Assembly (NCBI RefSeq): GCF_001856665.1
Contig: NZ_CP017781.1
Location: 1,583,501-1,647,500 of the forward strand
Source: Rhodobacter xanthinilyticus
GTDB taxonomy: Bacteria > Pseudomonadota > Alphaproteobacteria > Rhodobacterales > Rhodobacteraceae
Direction of reading: 5' to 3'
DNA length: 64,000 bases
Part shown: positions 9,344-20,446 of the stretch, in pieces
How positions within the stretch are numbered: the stretch's first letter is position 1
How the letters are laid out: the number at the start of each line of letters is the position of its first letter
Translations under genes and position numbers: made by a program
Notes under the pieces: model-generated
Databases searched by the model: none
Told to the model about the DNA's origin: nothing
Seen by the model: only the letters and a program-made list of their open reading frames with translations

Positions 9344-9856
9344 ATGGCGAACACGCTTTTGGGGCAGATCGTCGGAGCCTCGCTCCTCGATCCCCGCCCC
9401 GACTCCGCGCCCTCGAAAGGGGCGGTCCGCGCTTTGGTGGGGGTGGCACAGGGCACGCAGGTGCTCACGCTCGATGGCGCCCTGCCGGTGGAATTTCTCG
9501 CGCCGGGCGACCGGGTGATCACCCGCGCGGGCGCGCGCAGGTTGGTGTCGGTGTCGATGACCGCGGCCTATGGGGCGGCGGTGCGGGTGGCGCCGGGCGC
9601 GCTTGGTCATGACCGGCCCGAACAGGCGCTGACTATCGGCGCAGGGACGCAGGTTCTGGTCCGCGACTGGCGGGCGAAGGCGCTTTTCGGGGCGCGCGAG
9701 GCCTTGGTGCCGGTGACGCGGCTTGTGGATGGCGAGTTCGTCACGCTGGCCGAGCCGGGGCTTTTGCGGCTTTACGCGCTCGAATTCGATCAGGCCGAGG
9801 TCTATTACGCGGACGGTGTCGAGGTGTCCGGGGCGGCGGCGGGCGCGCTTGTCTGA
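9344..9856 (+). CDS. Hint (Hedgehog/intein) domain protein
   Basis: 170 residues, start ATG 9344 (MANTLLGQIV) after GCAGGAAAA. The segment GTQVLTLDGALPVEFLAPGD and the following beta-rich region through GTQVLVRDW and FDQAEVYYADGVEV match the Hint_2-type fold frequent in Rhodobacterales. In those proteins it is often fused to secreted calcium-binding repeats; here it stands nearly alone. The usual nucleophilic Cys at the Hint start is not evident, since the expected position reads VAQGTQ. Autoprocessing is therefore doubtful. Function unknown. Confidence 0.7.
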   Translation: MANTLLGQIVGASLLDPRPDSAPSKGAVRALVGVAQGTQVLTLDGALPVEFLAPGDRVITRAGARRLVSVSMTAAYGAAVRVAPGALGHDRPEQALTIGAGTQVLVRDWRAKALFGAREALVPVTRLVDGEFVTLAEPGLLRLYALEFDQAEVYYADGVEVSGAAAGALV

Positions 9857-9886
9857 GCGCGCGCGGGGCGGCGATCGGCAAAAAGG

Positions 9887-9938
9887 GCGTATTTGGACCA
9901 AGAAGAAGCGGATGGGTTTCTTCTTGGACTAAATACGC
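9887..9938. repeat. Intergenic palindromic repeat, family B (copy B1)
   Basis: Inverted arms: GCGTATTTGGACCAAGAAGA at 9887-9906, and its near complement TTCTTCTTGGACTAAATACGC ending at 9938. It sits between convergent genes. The same arms recur at 14811, 50848/50932 and 55530. Confidence 0.85.
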
Positions 9939-9967
9939 AAATCCTGCCTTTGGGGCCGGGCGCGGCC

Positions 9968-12042
<2,075 letters not shown>

Positions 12043-12106
12043 GCCGCACCGATTTACGGGCCGTCCGCGGCCCGCAAACCCATGCTCAACGAAAGGGTAA
12101 ATTGCA

Positions 12107-13516
12107 ATGAGCAAGGTCAAGAAAGCTCTCGAACTGATGAAGGCCGAAGACGTTGAATACGTCGACGTGCGCTTCACCGATCCGCGCGGCAAGCTCCAGC
12201 ACGTCACGCTGGTCGCCGATCTCGTGGATGAGGATTTCTTCGAGGAAGGCTTCATGTTCGACGGCTCGTCGATCGCCGGCTGGAAATCGATCGATCAGTC
12301 CGACATGAAACTGATCCCGGATGCGAGCTCGGTCTATATCGACCCGTTCTACGCCGAGAAGACCATGTGCGTGCATTGCGACGTGGTCGAGCCCGACACC
12401 GGCGAGGCCTATGACCGCTGCCCGCGTCAGATCGCCCACAAGGCGGAAGCCTATCTGAAATCCTCGGGGATCGGTGACACGGCCTATTTCGGCCCGGAAG
12501 CTGAATTCTTCATCTTCGACGACGTGCGTTACTCGGTGACCCCGGCGAAAGTGGCCTATCAGATCGACGCGGAAGCGGCGGCCTGGAACACCGATGCCGC
12601 GATCGAGATGGGCAACCTCGCCCACCGCGCCGGCCACAAGGGCGGCTACTTCCCGGTGAACCCGGTCGACGAAGCCCAGGATCTGCGCGGCGAGATGCTC
12701 TCGACCATGAAGCGCATGGGCATCAAGGTCGACAAGCACCACCACGAAGTGGCGACCTGCCAGCACGAGCTGGGCATGATCTTCGGCGGCCTCGTCGAGC
12801 AAGCCGACAATATCCAGAAATACAAATACGTGATCCACAACGTGGCCCACGCCTATGGCAAGACCGTGACCTTCATGCCCAAGCCCATGAAGGGCGACAA
12901 CGGCTCGGGGATGCACGTGAACATGTCGATCTGGAAAGACGGCAAGCCGCTCTTCGCCGGGGACAAATACGCCGATCTGTCGCAAGAAGCGCTCTACTTC
13001 ATCGGCGGGATCCTCAAGCACGCCAAGGCGCTCAACGCCCTGACGAACCCCTCGACCAACTCCTACAAGCGTCTGATCCCGGGCTTCGAAGCCCCGGTTC
13101 TGCGCGCCTATTCGGCCCGCAACCGCTCGGGTTGCGTCCGTATTCCGTGGACCGAATCGCCGAAGGCGAAACGTGTGGAAGCCCGCTTCCCCGATCCGGC
13201 GGCCAATCCCTATCTCGCTTTCGCGGCGCTGATGATGGCGGGCCTCGACGGGATCAAGAACAAGATCGATCCGGGCCCGGCTTCGGACAAGGACCTCTAC
13301 GACCTGCCGCCGGAAGAGCTGGCCGCGATCCCGACCGTGTGCGGCTCGCTGCGTGAGGCTCTCGAGGCGCTGGAAGCCGATATGGACTTCCTGCTGCAGG
13401 GCGACGTCTTCACCAAGGAGATGCTCGAGGCCTACATCGGGCTCAAATGGGAAGAAGTGTATGCCTATGAGCATACGCCGCACCCGGTTGAGTACCAAAT
13501 GTACTACTCCTGCTGA
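12107..13516 (+). CDS. glnA: Glutamine synthetase, type I
   Basis: 469 residues, the usual GSI-beta length. It condenses glutamate and ammonia using ATP. Visible: [18 protein letters not shown] near residue 50, the ATP-binding [14 protein letters not shown] and [17 protein letters not shown], and the adenylylation site Tyr398 in DLYDLPPEE. Activity is therefore probably controlled by GlnE under P-II. A strong terminator follows. Confidence 0.98.
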   Translation: MSKVKKALELMKAEDVEYVDVRFTDPRGKLQHVTLVADLVDEDFFEEGFMFDGSSIAGWKSIDQSDMKLIPDASSVYIDPFYAEKTMCVHCDVVEPDTGEAYDRCPRQIAHKAEAYLKSSGIGDTAYFGPEAEFFIFDDVRYSVTPAKVAYQIDAEAAAWNTDAAIEMGNLAHRAGHKGGYFPVNPVDEAQDLRGEMLSTMKRMGIKVDKHHHEVATCQHELGMIFGGLVEQADNIQKYKYVIHNVAHAYGKTVTFMPKPMKGDNGSGMHVNMSIWKDGKPLFAGDKYADLSQEALYFIGGILKHAKALNALTNPSTNSYKRLIPGFEAPVLRAYSARNRSGCVRIPWTESPKAKRVEARFPDPAANPYLAFAALMMAGLDGIKNKIDPGPASDKDLYDLPPEELAAIPTVCGSLREALEALEADMDFLLQGDVFTKEMLEAYIGLKWEEVYAYEHTPHPVEYQMYYSC

Positions 13517-13537
13517 TTTCCTTCGGGATTTCGACGG

Positions 13538-13565
13538 AAAGGGCGCTCTTCGGGGCGCCCTTTTT
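13538..13565 (+). terminator. Rho-independent terminator after glnA
   Basis: The stem AAAGGGCGC/GCGCCCTTT with an 8-base loop is followed directly by T5. Confidence 0.85.
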
Positions 13566-13623
13566 GCTTGCGCGGGGGCGGGGGACGGGGTTTCCTCGGG
13601 GCTTGGTCTGCGGAGGTGAGGCG

Positions 13624-14016
13624 ATGAAACGGGCGATGGCTGGCGGGATCGTGGGTCTGGCTCTGGCGCTGGCGGGCGGCGCCGGGGCCGAGGAGCGCGC
13701 GGCGAGCCGCGGCGCCTTTGGCGGGAGCAGGGTCGATATTGCGGTCCCGCAACCGTCGAAACCCGGCGGGGCGGTGATGGGCGGCGGCGCGGGGCTCGAA
13801 GCGGAGCAACGCTTCGATGGCAAGCTCGGCTGGGGCGCGATGAAGGGCTATATCGACGGCCCGCCGATCAGCGAAAGCGCGCCGTTCCTGCCCTTCTGGA
13901 AGGGGGAGCCGCCGAAAGCGCCCGCCGCCGCGCCCGCCCAGGCCGCGACCGGCCAGCCGGGCTGCGCGGCGACGGCCTCGGCGACGGGCGCGTCGAGCGG
14001 GCGCTGCACGCGGTAA
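13624..14016 (+). CDS. Hypothetical secreted protein
   Basis: 130 residues. The signal peptide is MKRAMAGGIVGLALALAGGAGAEE with a likely cleavage after GAGA. The middle (GLEAEQRFDGKLGWGAMKGYIDGPP) is the only non-low-complexity part. The tail is Ala/Pro-rich with two Cys (GCAAT, GRCTR). GGAGGTGAGGCG before ATG 13624 is a strong ribosome site. No known family. Probably periplasmic. Confidence 0.6.
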   Translation: MKRAMAGGIVGLALALAGGAGAEERAASRGAFGGSRVDIAVPQPSKPGGAVMGGGAGLEAEQRFDGKLGWGAMKGYIDGPPISESAPFLPFWKGEPPKAPAAAPAQAATGQPGCAATASATGASSGRCTR

Positions 14017-14179
14017 GACGGCGCGGAGCTGGTTCGCGCGGGCGCGGCGCAAGGGTTCTTGCGGGCTCGTGATCTGCGCGGATGCACAGAACCTGTTGGA
14101 AACTGTGGAATTGTGCCCTGAGGGCGCAACCCGCATCCTGAGGTGGAACCAAATCCTCACCGCATCAGGAGTTTTCGCG

Positions 14180-14755
14180 ATGAAATCCGTTCTGCTCGCC
14201 GCCGGCCTTGCCTTCGGCCTCGCCACCGCCGCCGCCGCCGCGCCCGAGACCTACACGCTCGACCCGAGCCACAGCCAGATCGTGTTCAGCTACAACCACC
14301 TCGGCTTCTCGACCACCACCGGCATGTTCTCGGGCTTCGAGGGCACGATCGAGTTTGACGCCGAAGCGCCGGCCAACTCCTCGGTGACCGTGAGCTTCCC
14401 GACCGCCTCGCTGATCACCGGCTGGGATGAGCGCACCACCCATTTCCTGACCGCCGATTTCTTCGACGCCCCGGAAAACCCGGAAATCTCGTTCAAATCG
14501 ACCGCGATCGAAGTGACGGGCGAGAAATCGGGCAAGATCACCGGCGATCTGACGATCAATGGCGTGACGAAGCCGGTGGTGCTTGATGCGGTGATGACCC
14601 AGATGGGCGAGCACCCGATGGCGAAGAAGCCCTGGGTCGGCTTCGATGCGACCACCACGGTGAAGCGCTCGGATTTCGACATGGGCATGTTCGCGCCCTA
14701 TGTTTCGGACGAGGTCGCGATCTCGATCTCGATCGAGGCGCAAAAGGCTGAATAA
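14180..14755 (+). CDS. YceI family periplasmic protein
   Basis: 191 residues with signal peptide MKSVLLAAGLAFGLATAAAAA. The YceI lipocalin-like fold starts at ETYTLDPSHSQIVFSYNHLGF and includes LTINGVTKPVVLDA and the C-terminal VAISISIEAQ. The family binds polyisoprenoids; other members act in stress or host adhesion. The start at 14180 follows TCAGGAG. It is next to a convergent cytochrome b561-YceI fusion, so both may serve quinone or isoprenoid handling in the periplasm. Confidence 0.92.
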   Translation: MKSVLLAAGLAFGLATAAAAAPETYTLDPSHSQIVFSYNHLGFSTTTGMFSGFEGTIEFDAEAPANSSVTVSFPTASLITGWDERTTHFLTADFFDAPENPEISFKSTAIEVTGEKSGKITGDLTINGVTKPVVLDAVMTQMGEHPMAKKPWVGFDATTTVKRSDFDMGMFAPYVSDEVAISISIEAQKAE

Positions 14756-14776
14756 GCCCAGCCGTCGAGACGAAGA

Positions 14777-14809
14777 GCGGCCGTCGGGACACCGGCGGCC
14801 GTTTTCTTT
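14777..14809 (+). terminator. Terminator after yceI
   Basis: CGGCCG arms enclose a GC-rich loop, followed by TTTTCTTTT. Just upstream of repeat B2. Confidence 0.6.
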
Positions 14810-14810
14810 T

Positions 14811-14861
14811 GCGTATTTGGACCAAGAAGAAGCGGGCATTTTCTTCTTGGCGAAAATACGC
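14811..14861. repeat. Family B palindromic repeat (copy B2)
   Basis: The arms GCGTATTTGGACCAAGAAGA (14811-14830) and TTCTTCTTGGCGAAAATACGC (ending 14861) face each other across about 10 bases, between two convergent yceI-type genes. Confidence 0.85.
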
Positions 14862-14901
14862 GCGGGGGGTGCGGGGGGCCGCCAGCCCCCCGCTCGGGCG
14901 T

Positions 14902-16098
14902 TCAATTCGCGCGCTGCGCGGTGAGCGCGACATCGACGGTGACGGCAAAGCCCACCGTGCTTTCATCGCCGTAAGCCGCGCCGATCCCGAAGGCGCGCCG
15001 ATCGAGGATGAGCTGGCCCGTCATCTGCGCGGCCTCACCGCTGATCTCGAGGGTGAAAGGCAGGGTGACGGGCACCGCCGTGCCGCGCAGGGTGAGGGTG
15101 CCGGTAGCGTCATGCGCGGGGCCGTCGAGGCGGCGGATCGTTGCGTCGAACCGCGCGCTCGGGTGGGTGGCGGTATCGAAGAACTCCGGGCCGCGCGCCT
15201 GATCGGTGACCGAGCCGAGGCTGAGTTGGGTCACGTCGATCTCGACCGTCACGGTGCCGGTGCCGGTCTCGGGGTCGTAGTCGATTGCGGCGGTCCAGGC
15301 GGGCAGGGTGCCGCTCACCGGCGCGCCCATTTGCGCGACGGTGAAGGTGAGCGCTCCTTCGGTGACGGTCCAGGCGTGGGCGCTGGTGGGAGCGCTGGCG
15401 GCGGGGGCCGGGGCTTGCGCGGGGGCTTCGGGCGCAAGGCGGCCCGAGAGCCCGACCCCGGCGCCGATCACCGCGAGCCAGATCAGCCCGGCGAGCGCGG
15501 CGGGCGCGGCGCCGCCATGGCGCGCCGCGGCGGCCCCGGCGCGCGCGCCACGGGTCATCCGCGCCAGCGTCGCGTCGCGGTCGAAGAGCACATGTTTGAG
15601 CGCGCCGATGACATGCAGCGCAATCGCCGCATAGAGCAGATTCGCCGAGAGTTTGTGAACGATTTCCGTGGTATGCGAAAGGGTTTCGGAGACCGGCACG
15701 AAGGGCAGGCCTTGGCCGAACGGCCAAAGGATCGGCGCAAAGCCGGTGGCGGCGGCATGGCTGATCCAGCCCGAGAGCGGCATCACCAGCATCGCGCCGT
15801 AGAGCGCCCAGTGGACGGCTTCGGCGGCGAAGGTCTCGGCGCGCCGCTCGGGGTGGAGGGGGACGGGCTTGGGCTGGGCGAGCGCCCAGAGGATGCGCAC
15901 GAGAGCGGTGAAGAAGGCCGCGACGCCGATCGTCTTGTGCAGCGAATAGAGGGTCTTGAGGGTGTCGGTATGGGCGGCGTCGCGCGGCAGGTCTTCGCCG
16001 TAGAGGCCAAGGCCGATGGCGGTGAGGATCAAAAGCGCGGTCAGCCAATGGAGCGCGCGCGCGGGCAGGCCGTAGCTCTGCGGGGTGTTGGAGATCAT
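14902..16098 (-). CDS. Cytochrome b561 - YceI fusion protein
   Basis: 398 residues. The N-terminal part (about 1-185) is a four-helix cytochrome b561/YodB-type domain with heme-ligand histidines in RALHWLTALL, LYSLHKTIGV and VHKLSANLLYAAIALHVIGALKH. A further hydrophobic segment near 205-225 anchors an Ala/Pro linker. The C-terminal 165 residues form a periplasmic YceI domain (HAWTVTEGALTFTVAQMG to VGFAVTVDVALTAQ). The fusion suggests electron transfer between the quinone pool and an isoprenoid-like ligand held by YceI; that role is inferred. It starts in a 310-base gap that otherwise holds only repeat A3 and the fabD leader. Confidence 0.9.
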   Translation of the reverse strand: MISNTPQSYGLPARALHWLTALLILTAIGLGLYGEDLPRDAAHTDTLKTLYSLHKTIGVAAFFTALVRILWALAQPKPVPLHPERRAETFAAEAVHWALYGAMLVMPLSGWISHAAATGFAPILWPFGQGLPFVPVSETLSHTTEIVHKLSANLLYAAIALHVIGALKHVLFDRDATLARMTRGARAGAAAARHGGAAPAALAGLIWLAVIGAGVGLSGRLAPEAPAQAPAPAASAPTSAHAWTVTEGALTFTVAQMGAPVSGTLPAWTAAIDYDPETGTGTVTVEIDVTQLSLGSVTDQARGPEFFDTATHPSARFDATIRRLDGPAHDATGTLTLRGTAVPVTLPFTLEISGEAAQMTGQLILDRRAFGIGAAYGDESTVGFAVTVDVALTAQRAN

Positions 16099-16227
16099 CG
16101 GGGAGGCCCTTTGAGGAAATGGTCGGGGCGAGTTTACGCGCGGGCGGGCGGGCGGGCCAGCGCGCGATCCGCACAGGGGCTGTGCGCCGGACTGGGGGCG
16201 CTGCCCCCTCGGCGCTGCCGCGCCTCA

Positions 16228-16292
16228 CCCCCGGGATATTTTGGCATCGTTGAAGGGGGGCTGTTTCAATGATGGTCAAATATCCCGGCGGG
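16228..16292. repeat. Family A palindromic repeat, ATCGTTGAA variant (copy A3)
   Basis: Left arm 16228-16254 (CCCCCGGGATATTTTGGC, ATCGTTGAA) and right arm 16265-16292 (TTCAATGATGG, TCAAATATCCCGG). It is flanked on both sides by GGGGGCGCTGCCCCC-like stretches. It lies between divergent genes; nothing else is seen in this gap. Confidence 0.8.
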
Positions 16293-16408
16293 CTGCCGGC
16301 ACGGCAGCGGGGGCAGCGCCCCCTCATCAGTGGGGCTGCGGCGCGCGCGGGAGTTGTCAGGGCGCTTCCGTCACGTTAGGACGGGGCAAACGAGCGATGG
16401 AGGATGGC

Positions 16409-17338
16409 ATGAGCCGTGCATTCGTATTCCCCGGTCAGGGCGCGCAGACGATCGGCATGGGGTGGGCCCTTGCGGAGGCCTATCCGGCGGCGCGGGCGGT
16501 CTTCGAGGAGGTCGATGCGGCGCTTGGGCAGAGCCTGAGCGGGTTGATCTGGGAGGGCGATAGTGCCGAGCTGACGCTGACGGCGAATGCGCAGCCGGCG
16601 TTGATGGCGACCTCGATCGCGGCGTTGCGGGCGCTCGAGGCGGAGGGCTTCGGGGTGCTGGATGCGGCTTTTGTCGCGGGGCACAGCCTTGGGGAATATT
16701 CGGCGCTTTGTGCGGCGGGGAGTTTGAGTGTCGCGGATGCGGCGCGGCTGTTGCGGATCCGTGGCGCGGCGATGCAGGCGGCGGTGCCGGTGGGGGTGGG
16801 GGCGATGGCCGCACTTCTGGGGCTTGATTTCGCGGCGGCGGCCGAGGTGGCGGCGGAGGCCGCGCAGGGCGAGATCTGTCAGGCGGCCAATGACAATGAC
16901 CCCGCGCAGGTGGTGGTTTCGGGGCACAAGGGCGCGGTCGAGCGGGCGGTGGAGATCGCCAAGGCCAAGGGTGCCAAGCGCGCGGTGATGTTGCCGGTCT
17001 CGGCGCCGTTCCATTGTGCCTTGATGCAGCCGGCGGCGGAGGCGATGGCCGAGGCTCTGGAGGGCGTCGAGATCAAGGCGCCTGTGGTGCCGGTGGTGGC
17101 CAATGTGCGTGCCGCGGCGGTGAGTGAGCCGGAGGTGATCCGCGAGTTGCTCGTGGCGCAGGTGACCGGGTCGGTACGCTGGCGCGAGTCGGTGCAATGG
17201 ATGGTTGGCGCGGGCGTTGGCGAGTTCTGGGAGATCGGGGCGGGCAAGGCTTTGTCGGGCATGATCAAGCGGATCGCCAAGGACAGTGTGCAGAAGGCGG
17301 TTGGCACGCCTGAGGATATTGCGGCGCTGAAAGGGTGA
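16409..17338 (+). CDS. fabD: Malonyl-CoA:ACP transacylase
   Basis: 309 residues. It loads malonyl groups onto acyl carrier protein. N-terminal VFPGQGAQ, nucleophile Ser93 in GHSLGEY (91-97), and the catalytic His in SAPFHCALM. Start 16409 is preferred over the in-frame ATG at 16397, because GGAGG at 16399-16403 is correctly spaced for it. First gene of the fab group. Confidence 0.97.
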   Translation: MSRAFVFPGQGAQTIGMGWALAEAYPAARAVFEEVDAALGQSLSGLIWEGDSAELTLTANAQPALMATSIAALRALEAEGFGVLDAAFVAGHSLGEYSALCAAGSLSVADAARLLRIRGAAMQAAVPVGVGAMAALLGLDFAAAAEVAAEAAQGEICQAANDNDPAQVVVSGHKGAVERAVEIAKAKGAKRAVMLPVSAPFHCALMQPAAEAMAEALEGVEIKAPVVPVVANVRAAAVSEPEVIRELLVAQVTGSVRWRESVQWMVGAGVGEFWEIGAGKALSGMIKRIAKDSVQKAVGTPEDIAALKG

Positions 17339-17363
17339 GGGCGGCGGGGGATCCTCCCCCGCA

Positions 17364-17392
17364 CCCCCTGGGATATTTGCGGCAAGATGAAA
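17364..17392. repeat. Family A repeat, single arm (copy A4)
   Basis: One arm: CCCCCTGGGATATTTGC then GGCAAGATGAAA, in the 74-base gap between fabD and fabG. No opposite arm is visible. Confidence 0.65.
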
Positions 17393-17412
17393 GCTGCGGG
17401 AAGGGCTTTGAG

Positions 17413-18150
17413 ATGTTTGATCTGACTGGGAAAACGGCGCTGGTGACGGGTGCGTCCGGGGGCATTGGCGCCGAGATTGCGCGGGCGTTGCACGCGGCCG
17501 GGGCGAAGGTTGCGCTCTCGGGGACGCGGGTTGAGCCGCTCGAGGCTTTGGCGGCGGAGTTGGGCGAGGGCGCGTTTGTGTGCCCTGCGAACCTGTCGGA
17601 TGCGGCCTCGGTCGAGGCTTTGCCGAAGGCGGCGGCTGCGGCGATGGGCGGGCTCGACATTCTGGTCAACAATGCCGGTATCACGCGCGACAATCTGTTC
17701 ATGCGGATGTCGGATGACGAATGGCAAAGCGTGATCGATGTGAACCTCAGCTCCGCGTTTCGGTTGATGCGCGGCAGTCTGCGGGGGATGATGAAGGCGC
17801 GTTGGGGGCGGATCATCAACATCACCTCGGTGGTCGGCGCGACCGGCAACCCGGGGCAGGGCAATTATGCGGCTGCGAAGGCGGGGCTTGTGGGCATGTC
17901 GAAGAGCCTCGCTTATGAGGTGGCGAGCCGCGGGATCACGGTCAATTGCGTGGCGCCCGGGTTCATCGCGACGGCGATGACCGACAAGCTCAATGACGAG
18001 CAGAAATCGAAGATCCTGACGCAGATCCCGGCGGGGCGGATGGGCGCGCCCGAGGAGATCGCGGCGGCGGTGCTGTACCTTGCGAGCCCCGAGGCGGGCT
18101 ATGTCACGGGCGCGACGCTGCATGTCAACGGCGGCATGGCGATGCTCTGA
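17413..18150 (+). CDS. fabG: 3-oxoacyl-[ACP] reductase
   Basis: A 245-residue short-chain dehydrogenase. NADPH-binding TGASGGIGA (residues 12-20), NNAG at 86-89, and the catalytic Ser139, Tyr152 and Lys156 (YAAAK). C-terminal GYVTGATLHVNGGMAML. It reduces beta-ketoacyl-ACP during elongation. It follows fabD with repeat A4 between them. Confidence 0.97.
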   Translation: MFDLTGKTALVTGASGGIGAEIARALHAAGAKVALSGTRVEPLEALAAELGEGAFVCPANLSDAASVEALPKAAAAAMGGLDILVNNAGITRDNLFMRMSDDEWQSVIDVNLSSAFRLMRGSLRGMMKARWGRIINITSVVGATGNPGQGNYAAAKAGLVGMSKSLAYEVASRGITVNCVAPGFIATAMTDKLNDEQKSKILTQIPAGRMGAPEEIAAAVLYLASPEAGYVTGATLHVNGGMAML

Positions 18151-18249
18151 ACGGAGGCGGATTGCGCTCTCTTTGGGCGCGGTTCGAACCGTCGGGGCGG
18201 AATAGGCCCCGGCGCTGGAATGTGGCCTTCGGGCGCAGTGAAAACACCT

Positions 18250-18277
18250 TGCCTTGGGGTAAGACTGTGTTATTAGC
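18250..18277 (+). promoter_or_regulatory. Candidate promoter of acpP
   Basis: TTGCCT (18250-18255), a 16-base spacer and TATTAG (18272-18277) lie about 145 bases before acpP. The local AT content is higher than the surroundings. The remaining leader to 18422 shows no gene. Confidence 0.4.
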
Positions 18278-18422
18278 GGCGGGGAAGGGGCCGGGGGCTG
18301 CTCCAGCCTTTCGGCCGTCTCGTGGGAGCCGCGAGACGTGCACATGAACCGCTCGGACGGGGAAAACCCGCGGAGCCAGGAACTAGAGACGGGGCCGAGG
18401 CCCTCAAAACTGAGGAAGAAAC

Positions 18423-18656
18423 ATGAGCGACATCGCTGATCGTGTGAAGAAGATCGTCGTGGAGCATCTGGGCGTGGAAGAGGACAAGGTCACCGAGACC
18501 GCCTCGTTCATCGACGACCTGGGCGCCGACAGCCTCGACACCGTCGAGCTGGTGATGGCTTTCGAAGAAGAATTCGGCATCGAGATCCCGGATGATGCGG
18601 CCGAAACCATCCAGACCTTCGGCGACGCGGTGAAATTCATCTCGGAAGCCGTCTGA
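18423..18656 (+). CDS. acpP: Acyl carrier protein
   Basis: A 77-residue acidic ACP. Ser37 in [18 protein letters not shown] is the 4'-phosphopantetheine site. AGGAAGAA lies 6 bases before the ATG. It has its own promoter candidate and terminator, consistent with its need for high expression relative to the enzymes. Confidence 0.98.
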   Translation: MSDIADRVKKIVVEHLGVEEDKVTETASFIDDLGADSLDTVELVMAFEEEFGIEIPDDAAETIQTFGDAVKFISEAV

Positions 18657-18682
18657 TTTTTTCGGATCGGTAGACTTGCGGC

Positions 18683-18716
18683 AAGCGGCGCTCCCCGGAG
18701 CGCCGCTTGTTTTTTG
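18683..18716 (+). terminator. Rho-independent terminator after acpP
   Basis: Stem AAGCGGCGCTCC/GGAGCGCCGCTT followed by GTTTTTT. It separates acpP from the cyclase gene. Confidence 0.88.
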
Positions 18717-18841
18717 GCATTTGCGCGGGTTTCGGGCCCGAAAAACGCCAATATCATTTGGGAAAACCTGAATTCGGGCGTAGGATTTTCCGATATTGCA
18801 TCGGCCGGCGCCGGTCGCAGTATTTTATGATTGGGTAGGGC

Positions 18842-20368
18842 GTGGTCGTGCTGGTGCGATTGGCACTCAGAGCCGTGATTCCCGCAACGGTGCTGGCGAT
18901 GGCCTTGGCGCTGTGGAGTCTTTTGGGCGCGACGACGGGGGCGGCGTGGATGCGCCCGCCGATCGAGGGGGGCTTGAGCCACCCGGTCTCGGCGCTGTGT
19001 CTGTTGCTGCTCGGGGCGAGTGTGCTCGTGCCGGCGGGGCTGCGCCGGGGGGTGCCGGTGCTGGCGGGCGGGGTCTTGCTGATGGTGGCGGCGGGGGTTG
19101 CGCCGCGGCTGACGGCGCTCGCGCAGGCCAGCCCGGGGGGGCTGAGCGCGCCGGGCGGGATCGATCTGGGCACGGCGGTGATGATCGCGTCGCTGGCGGT
19201 GGCGCGGATCTGTGCGGCGGCGGAGATGATTCTGGCGGCGCAATGGCTGGTGTTTCTCGGCATCTGGACGGCGATCCTGAGCCTGATCGGGTTGGTGTTC
19301 GACGCGCCTTTGCCGCAGGGCGTGATGGCGCCGATGACGGCGGTGGTGGGGCTGTTGCTGGCCACGGCCTTTCTGGCGCGGGCGCCGCACCGGGGGATCT
19401 TGCGGGCGGTTCTGGGGGCATACCCGGCGGGGCAGCAGGCGCGCTGGCAGATGACGCTGGGCGTGGTCGGGCCGGTGGCGATCGGGGGGCTGTTTCTCGA
19501 GCGGATTACCTCGCATGAGGCGCGCGGCGATGTGGCGCTCGTGGTGGTGCTGATCGTGGCGTTCTATCTGTTGATCTCGGCGCTCAATGCGCTCGCTTTC
19601 GAGCGCTCGGACCGGGCGCGGCGGCGGCTCGAGCGGGAGCGGCGCTATCTGGCGGAGCGCGACGGGCTGACGGGGCTGTTCAACCGGGTGAAGTTCGAGC
19701 AGCGCTTCGCGGCGGCTTCGGATCTGCGCGGCGGGCGCGGGGTGCCGTTCTGTTTCGTGCTGGTCGATCTCGATCATTTCAAGCAGATCAATGACTTCGC
19801 CGGGCATGAATTCGGCGATCAGGTGTTGCGGCAGGTGGCGCAGACCCTGCAGGCCGGGGTGCGGCCCGAGGATACGCTGGCGCGGCTCGGGGGCGAGGAA
19901 TTCGCGATCCTGTTGCCGGGGCGGTCGCTGGCGGAGGGGCTCGATGTGGCCGAGGCGCTGCGGGCGCGGGTTGCGGCGCAGCGGTTTTCGCGGCGCGGGG
20001 CGACGTCGGCGCAGGCCCGGGGCGCGGGCGGGGCGCGCGGGCTCTTGTCGGGGCAGGTTGCGGTGACGGCCTCGCTCGGGGTGGCGGAATGGAGCCCGGG
20101 GGAGACCATGCTCGAGCTTTATTCGCGCGCCGATGAGGCGCTTTACGCGGCCAAGGGCCATGGCCGGGACCGGGTGGTCGCGGCGCCGCCGGCCGGGCAG
20201 GCGGGGGCCGGGCAGACGGGGGCCGGGCAGGCGGGGGCGAGTTTCGCGCGCGGCGCCGCCGAGGCGGGCGGGCGCGGGGCGCTCGAGCCTGTGGGCGGGG
20301 CCTCGGCGGGGCCGGAGCGGCTTGTGCCGGGCGGGGTTGCGCCGGGCGGGGCGGGCGAAGCGGGCTGA
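18842..20368 (+). CDS. Membrane-bound diguanylate cyclase (GGDEF)
   Basis: 508 residues. Residues 1-235 hold about seven hydrophobic segments (a MASE-like sensor region, family not recognised). The GGDEF domain begins at RDGLTGLFNRVKFEQRF; the active site is GGEEF at 350-354. RPED at 341-344 lies exactly five residues before it, the layout of an allosteric c-di-GMP inhibition site. It should make c-di-GMP from two GTP. The C-terminus beyond about 440 is low-complexity Gly/Ala with three 15-bp repeats. GTG 18842 is the assumed start; ATG 18899 is possible. Its position between acpP and fabF is unusual. Confidence 0.9.
   Translation: MVVLVRLALRAVIPATVLAMALALWSLLGATTGAAWMRPPIEGGLSHPVSALCLLLLGASVLVPAGLRRGVPVLAGGVLLMVAAGVAPRLTALAQASPGGLSAPGGIDLGTAVMIASLAVARICAAAEMILAAQWLVFLGIWTAILSLIGLVFDAPLPQGVMAPMTAVVGLLLATAFLARAPHRGILRAVLGAYPAGQQARWQMTLGVVGPVAIGGLFLERITSHEARGDVALVVVLIVAFYLLISALNALAFERSDRARRRLERERRYLAERDGLTGLFNRVKFEQRFAAASDLRGGRGVPFCFVLVDLDHFKQINDFAGHEFGDQVLRQVAQTLQAGVRPEDTLARLGGEEFAILLPGRSLAEGLDVAEALRARVAAQRFSRRGATSAQARGAGGARGLLSGQVAVTASLGVAEWSPGETMLELYSRADEALYAAKGHGRDRVVAAPPAGQAGAGQTGAGQAGASFARGAAEAGGRGALEPVGGASAGPERLVPGGVAPGGAGEAG
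20191..20235. repeat. Three tandem 15-bp repeats inside the cyclase gene
   Basis: GGCCGGGCAGGCGGG, GGCCGGGCAGACGGG and GGCCGGGCAGGCGGG in a row encode AGQAG/AGQTG units in the C-terminal tail. In-frame length variation between strains is expected. Confidence 0.85.
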
Positions 20369-20446
20369 GGTGGCCGCTTGACGTTGCGCCTCGCGGCCCG
20401 CGCGTGTATCACGGCGGGGTCGGAAAACATGCCGGAGAGGTTGAAC

